Shown piece by piece: positions 27,837 through 36,800 of a DNA stretch of 64,000 nt. The number at the start of each line of letters is the position of its first letter. Positions within the stretch are counted from its first letter, which is position 1. This DNA is from Mesorhizobium loti (GTDB lineage Bacteria > Pseudomonadota > Alphaproteobacteria > Rhizobiales > Rhizobiaceae). The notes below the pieces were generated by a model. It did not search any database. It was not told where the DNA came from and was given only the letters and a program-made list of their open reading frames with translations. The DNA is taken from the NCBI GenBank assembly GCA_002356515.1, contig AP017605.1, positions 4,535,001-4,599,000 of the forward strand, read 5' to 3'. A program made the position numbers and the translations under genes.

Positions 27837-28868
27837 ATGACCGACAGACCGCCGGCGGGTGAGAAGAAGCGGCAGCGTCTTGGCGTCCGCGAGATCGCCA
27901 AGCGGGTCGGCGTCGCGCCGATGACGGTGTCGCGTGCGCTCTCCAATCCCGACATGGTCTCGCCGGAGACGCGCGCCAAGGTGCTCGACGCTATCGAACA
28001 GGCGGGCTTCGTACCCAACCGGCTGGCCTCCAGCATGCGCGGCAATGGCCGCATGATCGGCACGGTGGTGCCGCCGCTGATCAATTCGGGCATCGCCGAA
28101 CAGGTGCAAGGCATGTCCGACGAATGCCATGAGAGCGGCTATTCGATGCTGCTGGTGCAAGGCGAATTCACGCAGGAGGCCGAGGAGCATTCGATCCGCA
28201 ATCTGCTCGGCTGGCGTCCGGTCGGCATGATCCTGCAGAGCTTCGTCCAAAGCGAGACCGCGCGTGCGCTTCTGAAGAGCAGCGGCGCGCCGGTGGTCGA
28301 AATATCGGAGATCAAGGGCCGCAAGCCGATCGACATGGTGGTTGGCGTCTCCAACTTCGAGACCGCCTATGCCATGACCATGCATCTGGCGGCCAAGGGC
28401 TACAAGCGCATCGGCTTCGTCTCGACGCCGATCCACGGCAATGACCGCTTGCAACAGCGCCGCACCGGCTATCACGCGGCACTCACCGAACTCGGCATCA
28501 AGAATCATGCCGACATGGAGGTCGAAGTGCCGATCACCGCTCAGGGCGGCGCCGAGGCGTTGATCACGCTGACCTCCCGCCACAGGGATATCGATGCCAT
28601 CTTCTTTTCCAGCGACACGCTGGCCGTCGGCGCCGTCCAGGAGTGCCATCGCCGGCGCTGGGCGGTGCCGGGCAAGATCGCCATCGCCGGCTATGGCGAC
28701 ATGGATCTCGCCGCGCAGCTTTTTCCGCCACTGACCACGGTGAAGGTCAACCGCTACGAGATGGGCAGGCGCGCGGTGCGGAAATTGCTGGCAAGGCTCG
28801 GCGGCGACACCAAGGTGCCGACCATCACCAGCCTCGGCTTCGAGATCGTCGACCGTGAGAGTGCTTGA
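27837..28868 (+). CDS. LacI-family regulator (GntR/gluconate-repressor type)
   Basis: The 343-residue regulator has the LacI helix-turn-helix LGVREIAKRVGVAPMTVSRA, a hinge, and an effector domain with VVPPLINSGIAEQVQG and IAGYGDMDLAAQLFPPLTT. It is closest in feel to the gluconate repressor branch. Members of that branch bind palindromes like TGNTACCGGTANCA, and just such a 14-mer occurs at 32880-32893 and 40816-40829, so this protein is the prime candidate to bind them (inference). The ATG at 27837 is eight bases from GGAG; the ATG at 27831 is too close. It is convergent with the dehydratase gene at 29016. Confidence 0.9.
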   Translation: MTDRPPAGEKKRQRLGVREIAKRVGVAPMTVSRALSNPDMVSPETRAKVLDAIEQAGFVPNRLASSMRGNGRMIGTVVPPLINSGIAEQVQGMSDECHESGYSMLLVQGEFTQEAEEHSIRNLLGWRPVGMILQSFVQSETARALLKSSGAPVVEISEIKGRKPIDMVVGVSNFETAYAMTMHLAAKGYKRIGFVSTPIHGNDRLQQRRTGYHAALTELGIKNHADMEVEVPITAQGGAEALITLTSRHRDIDAIFFSSDTLAVGAVQECHRRRWAVPGKIAIAGYGDMDLAAQLFPPLTTVKVNRYEMGRRAVRKLLARLGGDTKVPTITSLGFEIVDRESA

Positions 28869-28900
28869 CAATCTCCTCGTTGGCCGCAGCCTTCCCCAGC

Positions 28901-29002
28901 TTCGTCATCCTAGGGCGGAGCAGCCGCGAAGCGGCGTCGCGGACACCCTAGGGTCTGCGCCGCGTCGCTTCGCTCCTTGCTCCGCCCTAGGATGACGACG
29001 AA
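28901..29002. repeat. Palindromic intergenic repeat, family B
   Basis: The arm TTCGTCATCCTAGGGCGGAG is mirrored by CTCCGCCCTAGGATGACGAC, with inner GC-rich hairpins. It lies between two convergent genes and could end transcription on both strands. A longer relative is at 46437-46628. Confidence 0.75.
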
Positions 29003-29015
29003 GGGGGAGCATCGG

Positions 29016-30203
29016 CTAGTTTAAGGACGTCGTCTTCCCCGTCTCTTCCCGCCGCCCGAGCCGCTTTTCCCAACCCTCCGCATGGACGTTGAGATAGGCG
29101 TTGGGATCATAGGGGTGTTCCCTGATCGCATCGATGTTGAGATCGATGCCGAGCCCCGGTGCATCCGGCAGCGACAGATGGCCGTTATCGGCATTGACGG
29201 TCGGGTGCCAGGTCACGAGGTCGCGCGTCCAAGAGTCGTTGAAGGCGTCGAAATGCTCCTGAATGAGGAAGTTCGGCACCGCCGCGGCCAGTTGCAGGCA
29301 CACCGCGGTCGCCACCGGTCCGCCGCTCTGGTGCGGCGCGATATGGCTGCCATGCGCGAACGCCAGATTGGCCACCTGCATGGACGGTGCAATGCCGCCG
29401 AGCGACATCGGCTCGGGCTGGAAGATGTTGACGCCGCCGCCGGCGGCCAGCGTGTAGAACTGGCCGACCGTGTCATACATTTCGCCGGTCGCCACCGGGA
29501 TCGGTGAGCGATGCGCTACTTCGTGCACCGTCTCCTGCCGGTCGCGCGAGGTCGGCTCCTCCCACCAGTAGATGTCGAGATCGGCGAATTTTTGCGCTGC
29601 CTGCAGGGCGGCGATCTCGGTGAAGCGGGCATGCACATCGATCAGGATCAGCGTGTCCGCAGGCAGGTCGTCACGCAGTGTCCGGCAGATCGCATAGGAA
29701 AGCTCCAGTTCCTCGCGCGAGATAAAACCTTGCGCCGTGCCGAACGGGTCGAGCTTGAAGGCCCTGAAGCCTTTGGCCAGCACCGCCTTGGCGGCTTCGA
29801 GAAAAGCCTCCGGCGTGCGCTCGGTGCGATACCAGCCATTGGCGTAGCCGAGCACGCTGTCGCGCACCTGGCCACCGAGCAGTTGGTGGATCGGCACGCC
29901 GAGGCTCTTGCCCAAAACATCCCAGCAGGCGACCTCGACCGCCGCGATGACAGTGCGGTGGATATGGCCGCCGTCGAGCGAGACGCTGTCCAGCATGCGC
30001 TTAGCCAGCGCATTGATGCGGCGCGGATCCTGGCCGATGGCGAGATGCTTGAGCTCGTGCAGGCCGGCTTCGGTGGTCTTGATGAAGCCGTTCAACGTGC
30101 CTTCGCCGATCCCATGGATGCCCTTGTCGGTGTGGACTTTGACGAACAGCCAATTCTTCCAGCCGGCGCCGACGGCAAAGGTCTCGATTTCGGTGATCTT
30201 CAT
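29016..30203 (-). CDS. Mandelate racemase/muconate lactonizing enzyme family sugar-acid dehydratase
   Basis: The 395-residue enolase-superfamily protein has the metal ligands Asp189 (LIDVHA), Glu215 (WWEEP) and Glu241 (VATGE), plus Lys150 (AFKLDPF) and His291 (APHQ). The Asp-x-His pair and APHQ motif fit the galactonate/gluconate-type acid-sugar dehydratases, which remove water from an aldonic acid to give a 2-keto-3-deoxy acid. The ATG at 30201-30203 begins MKITEIETFAVG, the normal family start. It is the last gene of the SDR-tktN-tktC-dehydratase unit, eight bases after the transketolase gene. The exact acid-sugar substrate is unknown. Confidence 0.9.
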   Translation of the reverse strand: MKITEIETFAVGAGWKNWLFVKVHTDKGIHGIGEGTLNGFIKTTEAGLHELKHLAIGQDPRRINALAKRMLDSVSLDGGHIHRTVIAAVEVACWDVLGKSLGVPIHQLLGGQVRDSVLGYANGWYRTERTPEAFLEAAKAVLAKGFRAFKLDPFGTAQGFISREELELSYAICRTLRDDLPADTLILIDVHARFTEIAALQAAQKFADLDIYWWEEPTSRDRQETVHEVAHRSPIPVATGEMYDTVGQFYTLAAGGGVNIFQPEPMSLGGIAPSMQVANLAFAHGSHIAPHQSGGPVATAVCLQLAAAVPNFLIQEHFDAFNDSWTRDLVTWHPTVNADNGHLSLPDAPGLGIDLNIDAIREHPYDPNAYLNVHAEGWEKRLGRREETGKTTSLN

Positions 30204-30211
30204 GCGAAACT

Positions 30212-31201
30212 CTAGCTTAAACCAGTAATTGTCGCGATGACGGCCTCGGTCGTCAGGCCGTATTTCGCTTGCAAGGTCGGCACCGCGCCGCATTCGATGT
30301 AGCGGTCGGGCAGGCCGATGCGCGTTACCTTCTTAGCAATGCCGGCATCGAACAAGGTCTCGACGACCAGGCTCGCCAGACCGCCCACCACGACGTGGTT
30401 TTCCGCCGTGACGATATGGCTGAAGCCGGCGGCAAATTCGGCCACGGCTCCGGCGTCGAACGGTTTTATCGTCGGCACATGCAGCACGCCGGCGGAGATG
30501 CCTTGTTTTCGCAACGCGTCCGCCGCGTCAAGCGCGCGTTCGGTCATGAAGCCGGTCGAGATAATGCCGACATCGGAGCCGTTACGAAGCTGCCGCGCCT
30601 TGCCGATTTCGAAACGATAGCCGGCTTCAAATACCGCAGGCACCGAACCGCGCAGCAGCCGCATGTAGACCGGCCCCCGATGCGCGGCGATCGCCTCGGT
30701 GGCCGCCTCGATCTCCGTCGCGTCGCAAGGGTCGATGATGGTCAGTCCGGGGATCATGCGCATCAGCGCCAGGTCCTCGATCGCCTGGTGCGTGCCGCCA
30801 TAGCCGGTGGTCAGGCCCGGCAGGCCGGCGACAATCTTGACGTCGAGCTTGGAGTGGGCGAGCGCGATGGCGACGAAATCATAGGCGCGCCGTGTCGCGA
30901 AGACGCCATAGGTGGTGGCGAACGGCACCTTGCCGGTGCGCGCCAGCCCGGCGGCAACAGCGACGAGGTTCTGTTCGGCCATGCCGACATTGAAGAAGCG
31001 CTCCGGGAAAGCGTCGCGGAACGGCAATATGTCGGTGTATTTGCCGAGATCGGCGGTCAGCCCGACAATGTCGGGACGGCTCTGGCCAAGCCGCGCCAGT
31101 GCCCGGCCGAAAGGCGCCTCCACGCTCCGCCGGCTGCCGCCAACCACTTCGTCCTGGCCCATGGCCAGCGTGCGGCCGGCCTCCGTCGCCGCGCCGCTCA
31201 T
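30212..31201 (-). CDS. Split transketolase, C-terminal (pyrimidine-binding) subunit
   Basis: The 329-residue protein corresponds to the second half of transketolase: FFNVGMAEQNLVAVAAGLA carries the thiamine-contacting Glu, followed by FATTYGVFATRRAYD and a C-terminal domain with TIKPFDAGAV. The ATG at 31199-31201 overlaps the stop of the N-terminal subunit gene (ATGA). Split transketolases of this type are common in carbohydrate catabolic loci and transfer ketol units between sugar derivatives. Substrates are probably an intermediate of the local pathway rather than pentose phosphates, since no kinase is nearby. Confidence 0.92.
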   Translation of the reverse strand: MSGAATEAGRTLAMGQDEVVGGSRRSVEAPFGRALARLGQSRPDIVGLTADLGKYTDILPFRDAFPERFFNVGMAEQNLVAVAAGLARTGKVPFATTYGVFATRRAYDFVAIALAHSKLDVKIVAGLPGLTTGYGGTHQAIEDLALMRMIPGLTIIDPCDATEIEAATEAIAAHRGPVYMRLLRGSVPAVFEAGYRFEIGKARQLRNGSDVGIISTGFMTERALDAADALRKQGISAGVLHVPTIKPFDAGAVAEFAAGFSHIVTAENHVVVGGLASLVVETLFDAGIAKKVTRIGLPDRYIECGAVPTLQAKYGLTTEAVIATITGLS

Positions 31202-32046
31202 TGGACTGCTCCCACGGTCTTTTCGAACTCGGCGATGATGCCGTCCCACTGCGCCACGTCGATACGGAAGAAGTGCGATTTCTCAGAGGTTTCGATGCGC
31301 GGCACGCCCTTGCCCGGCAGCGTGCGCAGCACGATCGCCTTCGGCTTGCCGTTGCGTTCGCGCGCATCGGCCAGCGCGCCGACCACCGCCTTCATGTCGT
31401 TGCCGTCGATCTCCGATGTCTGCCAGCCAAAGGCGCGCCATTTGTCGGCCACCGGCTCCATGTAGAGCACCACCGGCCCATCGGCCTGGATGCCGTTGCA
31501 GTCGATCAACGCCACCAGCCCGTCGAGTTTGAAATGGCTGGCCGACATCGCCGCTTCCCAGGTCGATCCTTCCTGCATTTCGCCATCGGACAGTTCAACG
31601 AAAACGCGTGCGTCGGATTTGTCGACGCGCAGGCCCAGCGCCTGGCCGACGCCTTGTCCCAGGCCATGGCCTAGCGAGCCGCCGATGATTTCGACGCCGG
31701 GCGTGGTGTCGAGCGTCGACATCTCCAGTCGGCTGTTGTCGGCGCCGTAGGTGATCAGTTCCTCGACCGGGATGATGCCGGCCTCGGCCAAAGCCGCCCA
31801 GAGCGCGATGGAATAGTGTCCGGTCGAGAGCAGGAAGCGGTCGCGGTCGGCCCACGCCAGATTGTGCGGATCGTAACGCAGTTCGTGGAAGTAGAGCGCG
31901 GCCAGCGTATCGGCGATGCCGAGGCCCTGGCCGATATAGCCCTGGCCCTGACCGCGCGCCATGGTCAGCATGTGCCGACGCAGCCGTGTCGCCTTGCGTT
32001 GGAGCGCGCCGATATCGGCGCTGCCGGGTGGAGAATTTCGCAGCAT
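31198..32046 (-). CDS. Split transketolase, N-terminal (thiamine diphosphate-binding) subunit
   Basis: The 282-residue protein has the thiamine diphosphate motif of transketolase N-terminal domains: GGSLGHGLGQGVGQALGLR, then ELSDGEMQEGSTWEAAM with GDG-like S-D-G, ending at an asparagine-bearing IDCNGIQADG. Early histidines (LSTGHYSIALW) bind substrate phosphate in classical enzymes. It forms the active enzyme with the C-terminal half encoded just downstream. It follows the SDR gene by four bases and so belongs to the same unit. Confidence 0.92.
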   Translation of the reverse strand: MLRNSPPGSADIGALQRKATRLRRHMLTMARGQGQGYIGQGLGIADTLAALYFHELRYDPHNLAWADRDRFLLSTGHYSIALWAALAEAGIIPVEELITYGADNSRLEMSTLDTTPGVEIIGGSLGHGLGQGVGQALGLRVDKSDARVFVELSDGEMQEGSTWEAAMSASHFKLDGLVALIDCNGIQADGPVVLYMEPVADKWRAFGWQTSEIDGNDMKAVVGALADARERNGKPKAIVLRTLPGKGVPRIETSEKSHFFRIDVAQWDGIIAEFEKTVGAVQ

Positions 32047-32050
32047 CGGA

Positions 32051-32845
32051 TCAGTCCTTGTCGAGCCCGCCCGACATGTTGAGCCGCTCGGCGGTCATGT
32101 ATTTCGGCGCGTCGAGGCAGAGCCAGATGACGGCTTCGGCCACCTCGGAAATTTCGGCACGGCGGCCAAGCGGGATGCGGCGCGTGCGCTCGTCGAGGAA
32201 GGCCTGCAGATCGTTGCGGCCATTGGCGCGGGCAAGGTCGACCTCGGTCGAGCGCTGCATCTCGGTGTCCATCATGCCGGGCGCCAGGCTGTTGACGAGC
32301 ACGCCATAGGGCGCCAGCGCCACGGCCGCGGCGCGGGTGATGGAATCGACGCCGGCCTTGCTTGCCGTGTAGGCGGTGTAGTCGGGCAGCGCCATGCGCG
32401 AGCCGGGCGAGGTGATGTTGATGATGCGCCCCGAACGCTGCTCGCGCATTACCCGTCCTGCCGCCTTGCAGGCCATGGCCAGCGCGGTGACGTTGAGCGC
32501 CAGCGTCCGCGTCCACGCCTTGAAGGTGGCGTCGAGGAACGGCTCGATCACGCCATAGCCGGCATTGTTGACCAGGATGTCGATGCCGCCCCAGCGCGCG
32601 ACCACTTTTTCCACCGCCGCTTCCGGTGCGTCCTCCAGCGTGAAATCGCCTGTTATGATTTCGGTTTCCGCACCGGTTTCCTTGATCTGTCGGGCAGTGT
32701 CGGCCAGTCCCTCGCCATTGATGTCGGTGACCGCGACGCTACAGCCGCGCCGGGCCAACTGGACCGCCACCTCGCGGCCGAGGCCGCCGGCGGCGCCAGT
32801 GACCAGCGCTCTCTTTGGTGTGGTGTTTTGATTTTCGGCAGGCAA
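32051..32845 (-). CDS. Short-chain dehydrogenase/reductase
   Basis: The 264-residue classical SDR has TGAAGGLG, NNAG, active-site Ser in NITSPGSR and an intact YTASK catalytic pair. It should oxidise or reduce a sugar or polyol with NAD(P). No ATG or GTG precedes the conserved core, so the start is a TTG at 32843-32845 behind a GGGAGGG ribosome site. It heads the minus-strand unit that includes the split transketolase and a dehydratase. The promoter region, shared with the divergent dehydratase at 32965, holds the 14-mer TGATACCGGTACCA. Confidence 0.9.
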   Translation of the reverse strand: MPAENQNTTPKRALVTGAAGGLGREVAVQLARRGCSVAVTDINGEGLADTARQIKETGAETEIITGDFTLEDAPEAAVEKVVARWGGIDILVNNAGYGVIEPFLDATFKAWTRTLALNVTALAMACKAAGRVMREQRSGRIINITSPGSRMALPDYTAYTASKAGVDSITRAAAVALAPYGVLVNSLAPGMMDTEMQRSTEVDLARANGRNDLQAFLDERTRRIPLGRRAEISEVAEAVIWLCLDAPKYMTAERLNMSGGLDKD

Positions 32846-32879
32846 GCGAGCACCCTCCCGGTGACCATCTTGACGGGAT

Positions 32880-32893
32880 TGATACCGGTACCA
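32880..32893. promoter_or_regulatory. Putative LacI-type operator, site 1
   Basis: TGATACCGGTACCA lies midway between two divergent operons (starts at 32845 and 32965). Its reverse complement, TGGTACCGGTATCA, is found unchanged at 40816-40829. The CCGG-centred palindrome is of the kind bound by gluconate-repressor-like LacI proteins, one of which is encoded at 27837-28868. Confidence 0.65.
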
Positions 32894-32964
32894 TAAATGG
32901 CTGTCAACGGCGATGTGCTACTGTCCCATCGACCGTGCGGTCGGTTGGAATCGGGAGAAAAAAG

Positions 32965-34185
32965 ATGAAAGTCGTTGCGCTCGAAACGCTGCAACTGGCC
33001 GAGTTCCCCTTCCTGTTCTGGCTGCGCGTCCATACCGATGCCGGCCTCATCGGTACCGGCGAGACATTTTGGGCGCCGGGGCCGGTTGCCGCCTACATCC
33101 ACGACAATGTCGCGTCCTATCTCCTTGGCAAGGATCCGCGCGACATCGAGCTGCATGACCGCACGCTCGGCAGTGTCTATGTCGGCGCGCGCGATTCCGG
33201 CGCCGAGGTGCGCGGCAATTCCGCCGTCAACATCGCGCTGTGGGATATCTATGGCCAGGCACTTGGCGAGCCGGTCTGGCGGCTGCTTGGCGGGCGCACC
33301 CACAAGACCGTGCCGATATACAACACCTGCGCCGGCTACAAACATGTCCGTGCCACCAAGAAGAACGCCCTTTTCGAGCGCGGCGAGGACTGGTCGCTCA
33401 AGCCTGGCGATTCGAACGAAGGTCCGTATGAGGACCTGCTCGCCTGGCGCTACAATGCCGGCGACCTCGCCAAAAGCCTGAAATCGGAAGGCATCGGCGC
33501 GATGAAGATCTGGCCCTTCGACGTTGCCGCAGAGGCGTCGAACGGCACCCGCATTTCGCTCACCGATCTCGACAAGGCGCTGGAGCCATTCCAGAAAATC
33601 CGCGACGCCGTCGGCCGCGACATGGAAATCATGGTCGAGCTGCACGGCCTGTGGACCCTGCCACCGGCGCTGCGCATCGCCGAGGCGTTGAAACCCTACG
33701 ACGTCGCCTGGCTGGAAGAACCGATCCGTTACAACGAACTCGACGCCATGGCCGAGCTTGCCCGCCATACCTCCATCCCGATCGCCGCCAGCGAGCGGCT
33801 CGCCTCGCGGCAGATGTTCAAGCAATTGATCGATAAGCGCGCGGCTTCAGTGATCATGATCGACCTCGCCTGGTGCGGCGGCCTCTCCGAGGCGCGCAAG
33901 ATCGCCAACATGGCCGAAGCCAGCGAACTGCCTGTCACCTTGCACGATTGCACCGGCCCGATCGTCTATGCCGCCAGCTGCGCGCTGTCGGCGACCTTGC
34001 CGAACGTCAACTACCAGGAAGCCGTGCGCGCCTATTTCACCGGCTGGTACACCGAGATCGTCGCCGATATTCCGACGGTCAAGGACGGTCGCGTCGCGCC
34101 GCTCGAAGGGCCGGGGCTGGGTCTCAGCCTGCGCCCGGAGCTGTTTCAGCGGCCCGACGCGACCGTGCGGATCACCAAAATCTAG
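32965..34185 (+). CDS. Mandelate racemase/muconate lactonizing enzyme family dehydratase
   Basis: The 406-residue enolase-superfamily protein begins MKVVALETLQLAEFPF and has metal ligands Glu225 (MVELHG), Glu251 (WLEEP) and Glu277 (AASER), with Lys181 in GAMKIWPFD and a late histidine in TLHDCTGP. First ligand Glu rather than Asp separates it from the dehydratase at 29016, so the two probably act on different acid sugars. A GGGAG ribosome site precedes the ATG at 32965; in-frame sequence upstream runs through the operator and is not coding. It is divergent from the SDR-transketolase unit. An A+T-rich operator-like site lies just after its stop. Confidence 0.9.
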   Translation: MKVVALETLQLAEFPFLFWLRVHTDAGLIGTGETFWAPGPVAAYIHDNVASYLLGKDPRDIELHDRTLGSVYVGARDSGAEVRGNSAVNIALWDIYGQALGEPVWRLLGGRTHKTVPIYNTCAGYKHVRATKKNALFERGEDWSLKPGDSNEGPYEDLLAWRYNAGDLAKSLKSEGIGAMKIWPFDVAAEASNGTRISLTDLDKALEPFQKIRDAVGRDMEIMVELHGLWTLPPALRIAEALKPYDVAWLEEPIRYNELDAMAELARHTSIPIAASERLASRQMFKQLIDKRAASVIMIDLAWCGGLSEARKIANMAEASELPVTLHDCTGPIVYAASCALSATLPNVNYQEAVRAYFTGWYTEIVADIPTVKDGRVAPLEGPGLGLSLRPELFQRPDATVRITKI

Positions 34186-34220
34186 CTCCTGCGCGGCTCC
34201 GTTCGGAGTCAGTAGACATT

Positions 34221-34236
34221 ATGCTATTATAATCTA
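34221..34236. promoter_or_regulatory. Putative GntR operator, site 2
   Basis: ATGCTATTATAAT (34221-34233) is the exact inverse of the 13-mer at 26298-26310 and 39446-39458. The site lies about 85 bases upstream of the E1-fusion gene, implying its own promoter rather than simple read-through from the dehydratase. Confidence 0.6.
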
Positions 34237-34317
34237 TGATGCACCGAAGCGAGCGGCCAACAAGCTCGCCGCCGGCGCCCTGCCGCCCGGCGTCGGACGC
34301 ATTTCAGGGAGGCTTTG

Positions 34318-36711
34318 GTGGCAATGTCTGCGGCGCGCGCACGCGACGATTTCAAGGGCGCTCCAAACCTGCCCGATCCAAAGATCCTGCTCGATCTGTT
34401 CGAGCGCATGGTGCTGTTGCGCCGTTTTGAAAGCACCGCCCAGATCGCCTGCCGCAAGGGCGAAACCCCCGGCTTCCTGCATCTCTATATCGGCGAGGAG
34501 GCGACCGGCGTCGGCGTCTGCGCGCATCTCAGACCGACAGACTGGGTGACATCGACCCATCGCGGCCATGGCCATGCGCTGGCCAAGGGCGCCAACCCCG
34601 GCCGGGTGATGGCCGAACTGTTCGGTAGGGTTGACGGCATTTGCGGCGGCCGTGGCGGCACCATGCATCTCTACGACCGCTCGGTTGGTCTGTTCGGCAC
34701 CAATGGCATTGTCGCCGCCGGCATCGGCCATGCCGTCGGCATCGGCATGAGTGCCCGCCAGCAGGGCCGCGACGATATCGGCGTCGCCTTCTTCGGCGAC
34801 GGCGCCGCCAACCATGGCGGCTTCCACGAGGCGCTCAACTTCGCGGCCGTGCAGCGGGCGCCGGCGGTCTTCATCTGCGAGAACAACCTCTACGCCACCG
34901 CCACGCCGCTGAAGTCGATCACCCTGAACCCAGAGATCGCCACCAAGGCCGCCTCCTACGGCATGCCTGGGGTTGCGGTGGACGGCAATGACGTCTTCGC
35001 CGTCTGGCTGGCCATGAAGGAGGCCACCGAGCGTGCCCGCGCCGGCAAGGGCCCGACATTGATCGAGGCCAAGACCTATCGCACCGTCGGTCACCACGAG
35101 GGCGATCCGGTCATCGGCACCTACCGCACGCAGGAAGAGCTCGACGCCTGGATCAAGCGCGATCCGATCGACATGTTCCGCAAGAAACTGGTCGAGGACT
35201 ATGGCATCGCCGATGCCGATGCGCTCGCGGCGATCGAAGCGCGGATCGAGAAGGTGGTCGAGGAGGCGCTGGCCTTCGCCCGCAATTCGCCCGAGCCCGA
35301 TCCGGAGACGGTGCGCTTGCATGTCTTTGCCGATCCGATCAATCCGCCATCTGCGTTGCAGCCGCGTGCCGTCGGAGAGACGAAGACACAAGGCTGGCTC
35401 GAGGCCGTGCGCGACGGCATCGCCGAGGAAATGCGCGCCAATCCGGCGATCCTCTACTTCGGCGAGGGCACCGGTGAGCGTGGCGGCAGTTTCGCTCACA
35501 CCAAAAACCTCTGGCAGGAATTCGGCGCCGAGCGCATGGTCGACACGCCGATCTCCGAACAGGGTTTCACCGCTGCCGCCGTCGGCGCCTCGGCCACTGG
35601 CGCGCGCACGGTTTCCGACCTGATGTTTGCCGACTTCGCCTTCGAAACCGCCGGCCAGATTTTCCTGCAGGCGGCCAAGCTGCGCTACATGACCAGCGGC
35701 CTGATGAGCGCGCCGATGGTTGTGCGCGTCGGCGCCGGCGCGCTGCGCAGCTCAGGTCCGCATCACAGCGGCATCTATCACCCGGTCTTCGCCCATATGC
35801 CGGGCCTCATCGTCTGCGTGCCTTCCACCCCGGCCGATGCCAAGGGGCTGATGAAGACGGCGCTCAGGGCCGGCGATCCCGTCATCATGCTGGAACCCAA
35901 GGCGCTGTTCGCCTCCAAGGGCGAGGTGCCGGTCGGCGAGCATTTTGTTCCGTTCGGCGTCGCGCGCATTGCGCGGGCCGGCACCGACATCACCATAGTT
36001 GCCGCCGGCCAGATGGTGCAGCGCGCGCTGGAGGCTGCGGAAGCACTCGCCGCCGAAGGCATCGAGGCTGAGGTGATCGATCCGCGCACCATCATGCCGC
36101 TCGATATCGACGCGATTGTCGCCAGTGTCAGCAAAACCCATCGCCTGCTCGTCGTCGATGAGGCCTGGGCGATGTGCGGCCTTGGCGGCGAGATCGCCCA
36201 GGCCATCAACGAACTCGCCTTCGACGAACTCGATGCGCCACCCGGAAGGCTGCACACCGCGCCGACCTCGCATCCCTTCGCGCCAGTGCTGGAGCGCGCC
36301 ATGCTGGTCGACAGCGCGCGCATCGCGCAGGGCGTGCGCGACGTCATCGCGGGCAAGCCGCCGGTGCCGGACCATTGGTATACGGTCGGCCTCAAAAGTG
36401 CTGCGCCGGCTAAATCAACGCCTGTTCCAGCCAAACCGGTGCCGGCCGCGCCGACCCAGGCGCCCGCTGCCGGCGACGACGAGCCGATCACAATGCCGTT
36501 CGGCGATCTCACCGTCAGCGAAGGCACGGTCATCAAATGGTTGAAGGCCGTCGGCGACGTCGTCAAGGAAGGCGAACTGATCGCCGAGATCGAGACCGAC
36601 AAGGCCGTGGTCGAGATCGAGGCACCGGTCAGCGGCACGCTCAGCGCCATCGACCAGCCGGTCGGCGCCGTGGTGCCGATGGGCGGCCGCATCGGCGGCA
36701 TCAAGAAATAG
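34318..36711 (+). CDS. 2-oxo acid dehydrogenase E1 alpha-E1 beta fusion with C-terminal lipoyl domain
   Basis: One 797-residue chain joins three parts. Residues about 20-340 are E1 alpha (HLYIGEEATGVGVCAHL, thiamine motif GDGAANHGGFHEALNF ending ICENN). About 360-690 is E1 beta (ILYFGEGTGERGGSFAHTK, DTPISEQGFTAAAVG, the PHHSGIYHPVFAHMPG loop). After an Ala/Pro linker, about 720-797 is a biotinyl-lipoyl domain with the lipoylated lysine in IETDKAVVEIE. Normally E1 alpha and beta are separate and lipoyl domains belong to E2. A GTG at 34318 has the best spacing from AGGGAGG; TTG 34315 and ATG 34324 are alternatives. It probably decarboxylates a 2-keto acid made by the local dehydratases (inference). 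Confidence 0.9.
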   Translation: MAMSAARARDDFKGAPNLPDPKILLDLFERMVLLRRFESTAQIACRKGETPGFLHLYIGEEATGVGVCAHLRPTDWVTSTHRGHGHALAKGANPGRVMAELFGRVDGICGGRGGTMHLYDRSVGLFGTNGIVAAGIGHAVGIGMSARQQGRDDIGVAFFGDGAANHGGFHEALNFAAVQRAPAVFICENNLYATATPLKSITLNPEIATKAASYGMPGVAVDGNDVFAVWLAMKEATERARAGKGPTLIEAKTYRTVGHHEGDPVIGTYRTQEELDAWIKRDPIDMFRKKLVEDYGIADADALAAIEARIEKVVEEALAFARNSPEPDPETVRLHVFADPINPPSALQPRAVGETKTQGWLEAVRDGIAEEMRANPAILYFGEGTGERGGSFAHTKNLWQEFGAERMVDTPISEQGFTAAAVGASATGARTVSDLMFADFAFETAGQIFLQAAKLRYMTSGLMSAPMVVRVGAGALRSSGPHHSGIYHPVFAHMPGLIVCVPSTPADAKGLMKTALRAGDPVIMLEPKALFASKGEVPVGEHFVPFGVARIARAGTDITIVAAGQMVQRALEAAEALAAEGIEAEVIDPRTIMPLDIDAIVASVSKTHRLLVVDEAWAMCGLGGEIAQAINELAFDELDAPPGRLHTAPTSHPFAPVLERAMLVDSARIAQGVRDVIAGKPPVPDHWYTVGLKSAAPAKSTPVPAKPVPAAPTQAPAAGDDEPITMPFGDLTVSEGTVIKWLKAVGDVVKEGELIAEIETDKAVVEIEAPVSGTLSAIDQPVGAVVPMGGRIGGIKK

Positions 36712-36759
36712 ACCATGATCCCGAAAAGTGGAATCCGGTTTTCGGACGAGATCATGGTC
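36711..36759. repeat. Palindromic intergenic repeat, family C (compact)
   Basis: GACCATGATC and GATCATGGTC are perfect ten-base inverted arms enclosing an inner AAAGTGGAATCCGGTTTT hairpin. It lies between the E1-fusion gene and the dehydrogenase gene and may attenuate or stabilise the transcript. An expanded relative is at 23564-23634. Confidence 0.75.
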
Positions 36760-36800
36760 AACCAAGAAGACTTGTTGCACGTGAAATCCAAAGGATTGGC

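Noticed and set aside
30212..32046. Assignment of the split transketolase to the apulose-4-phosphate pathway
   Set aside because: Split transketolases are used there, but no apulose kinase or apiose isomerase gene is in the locus.
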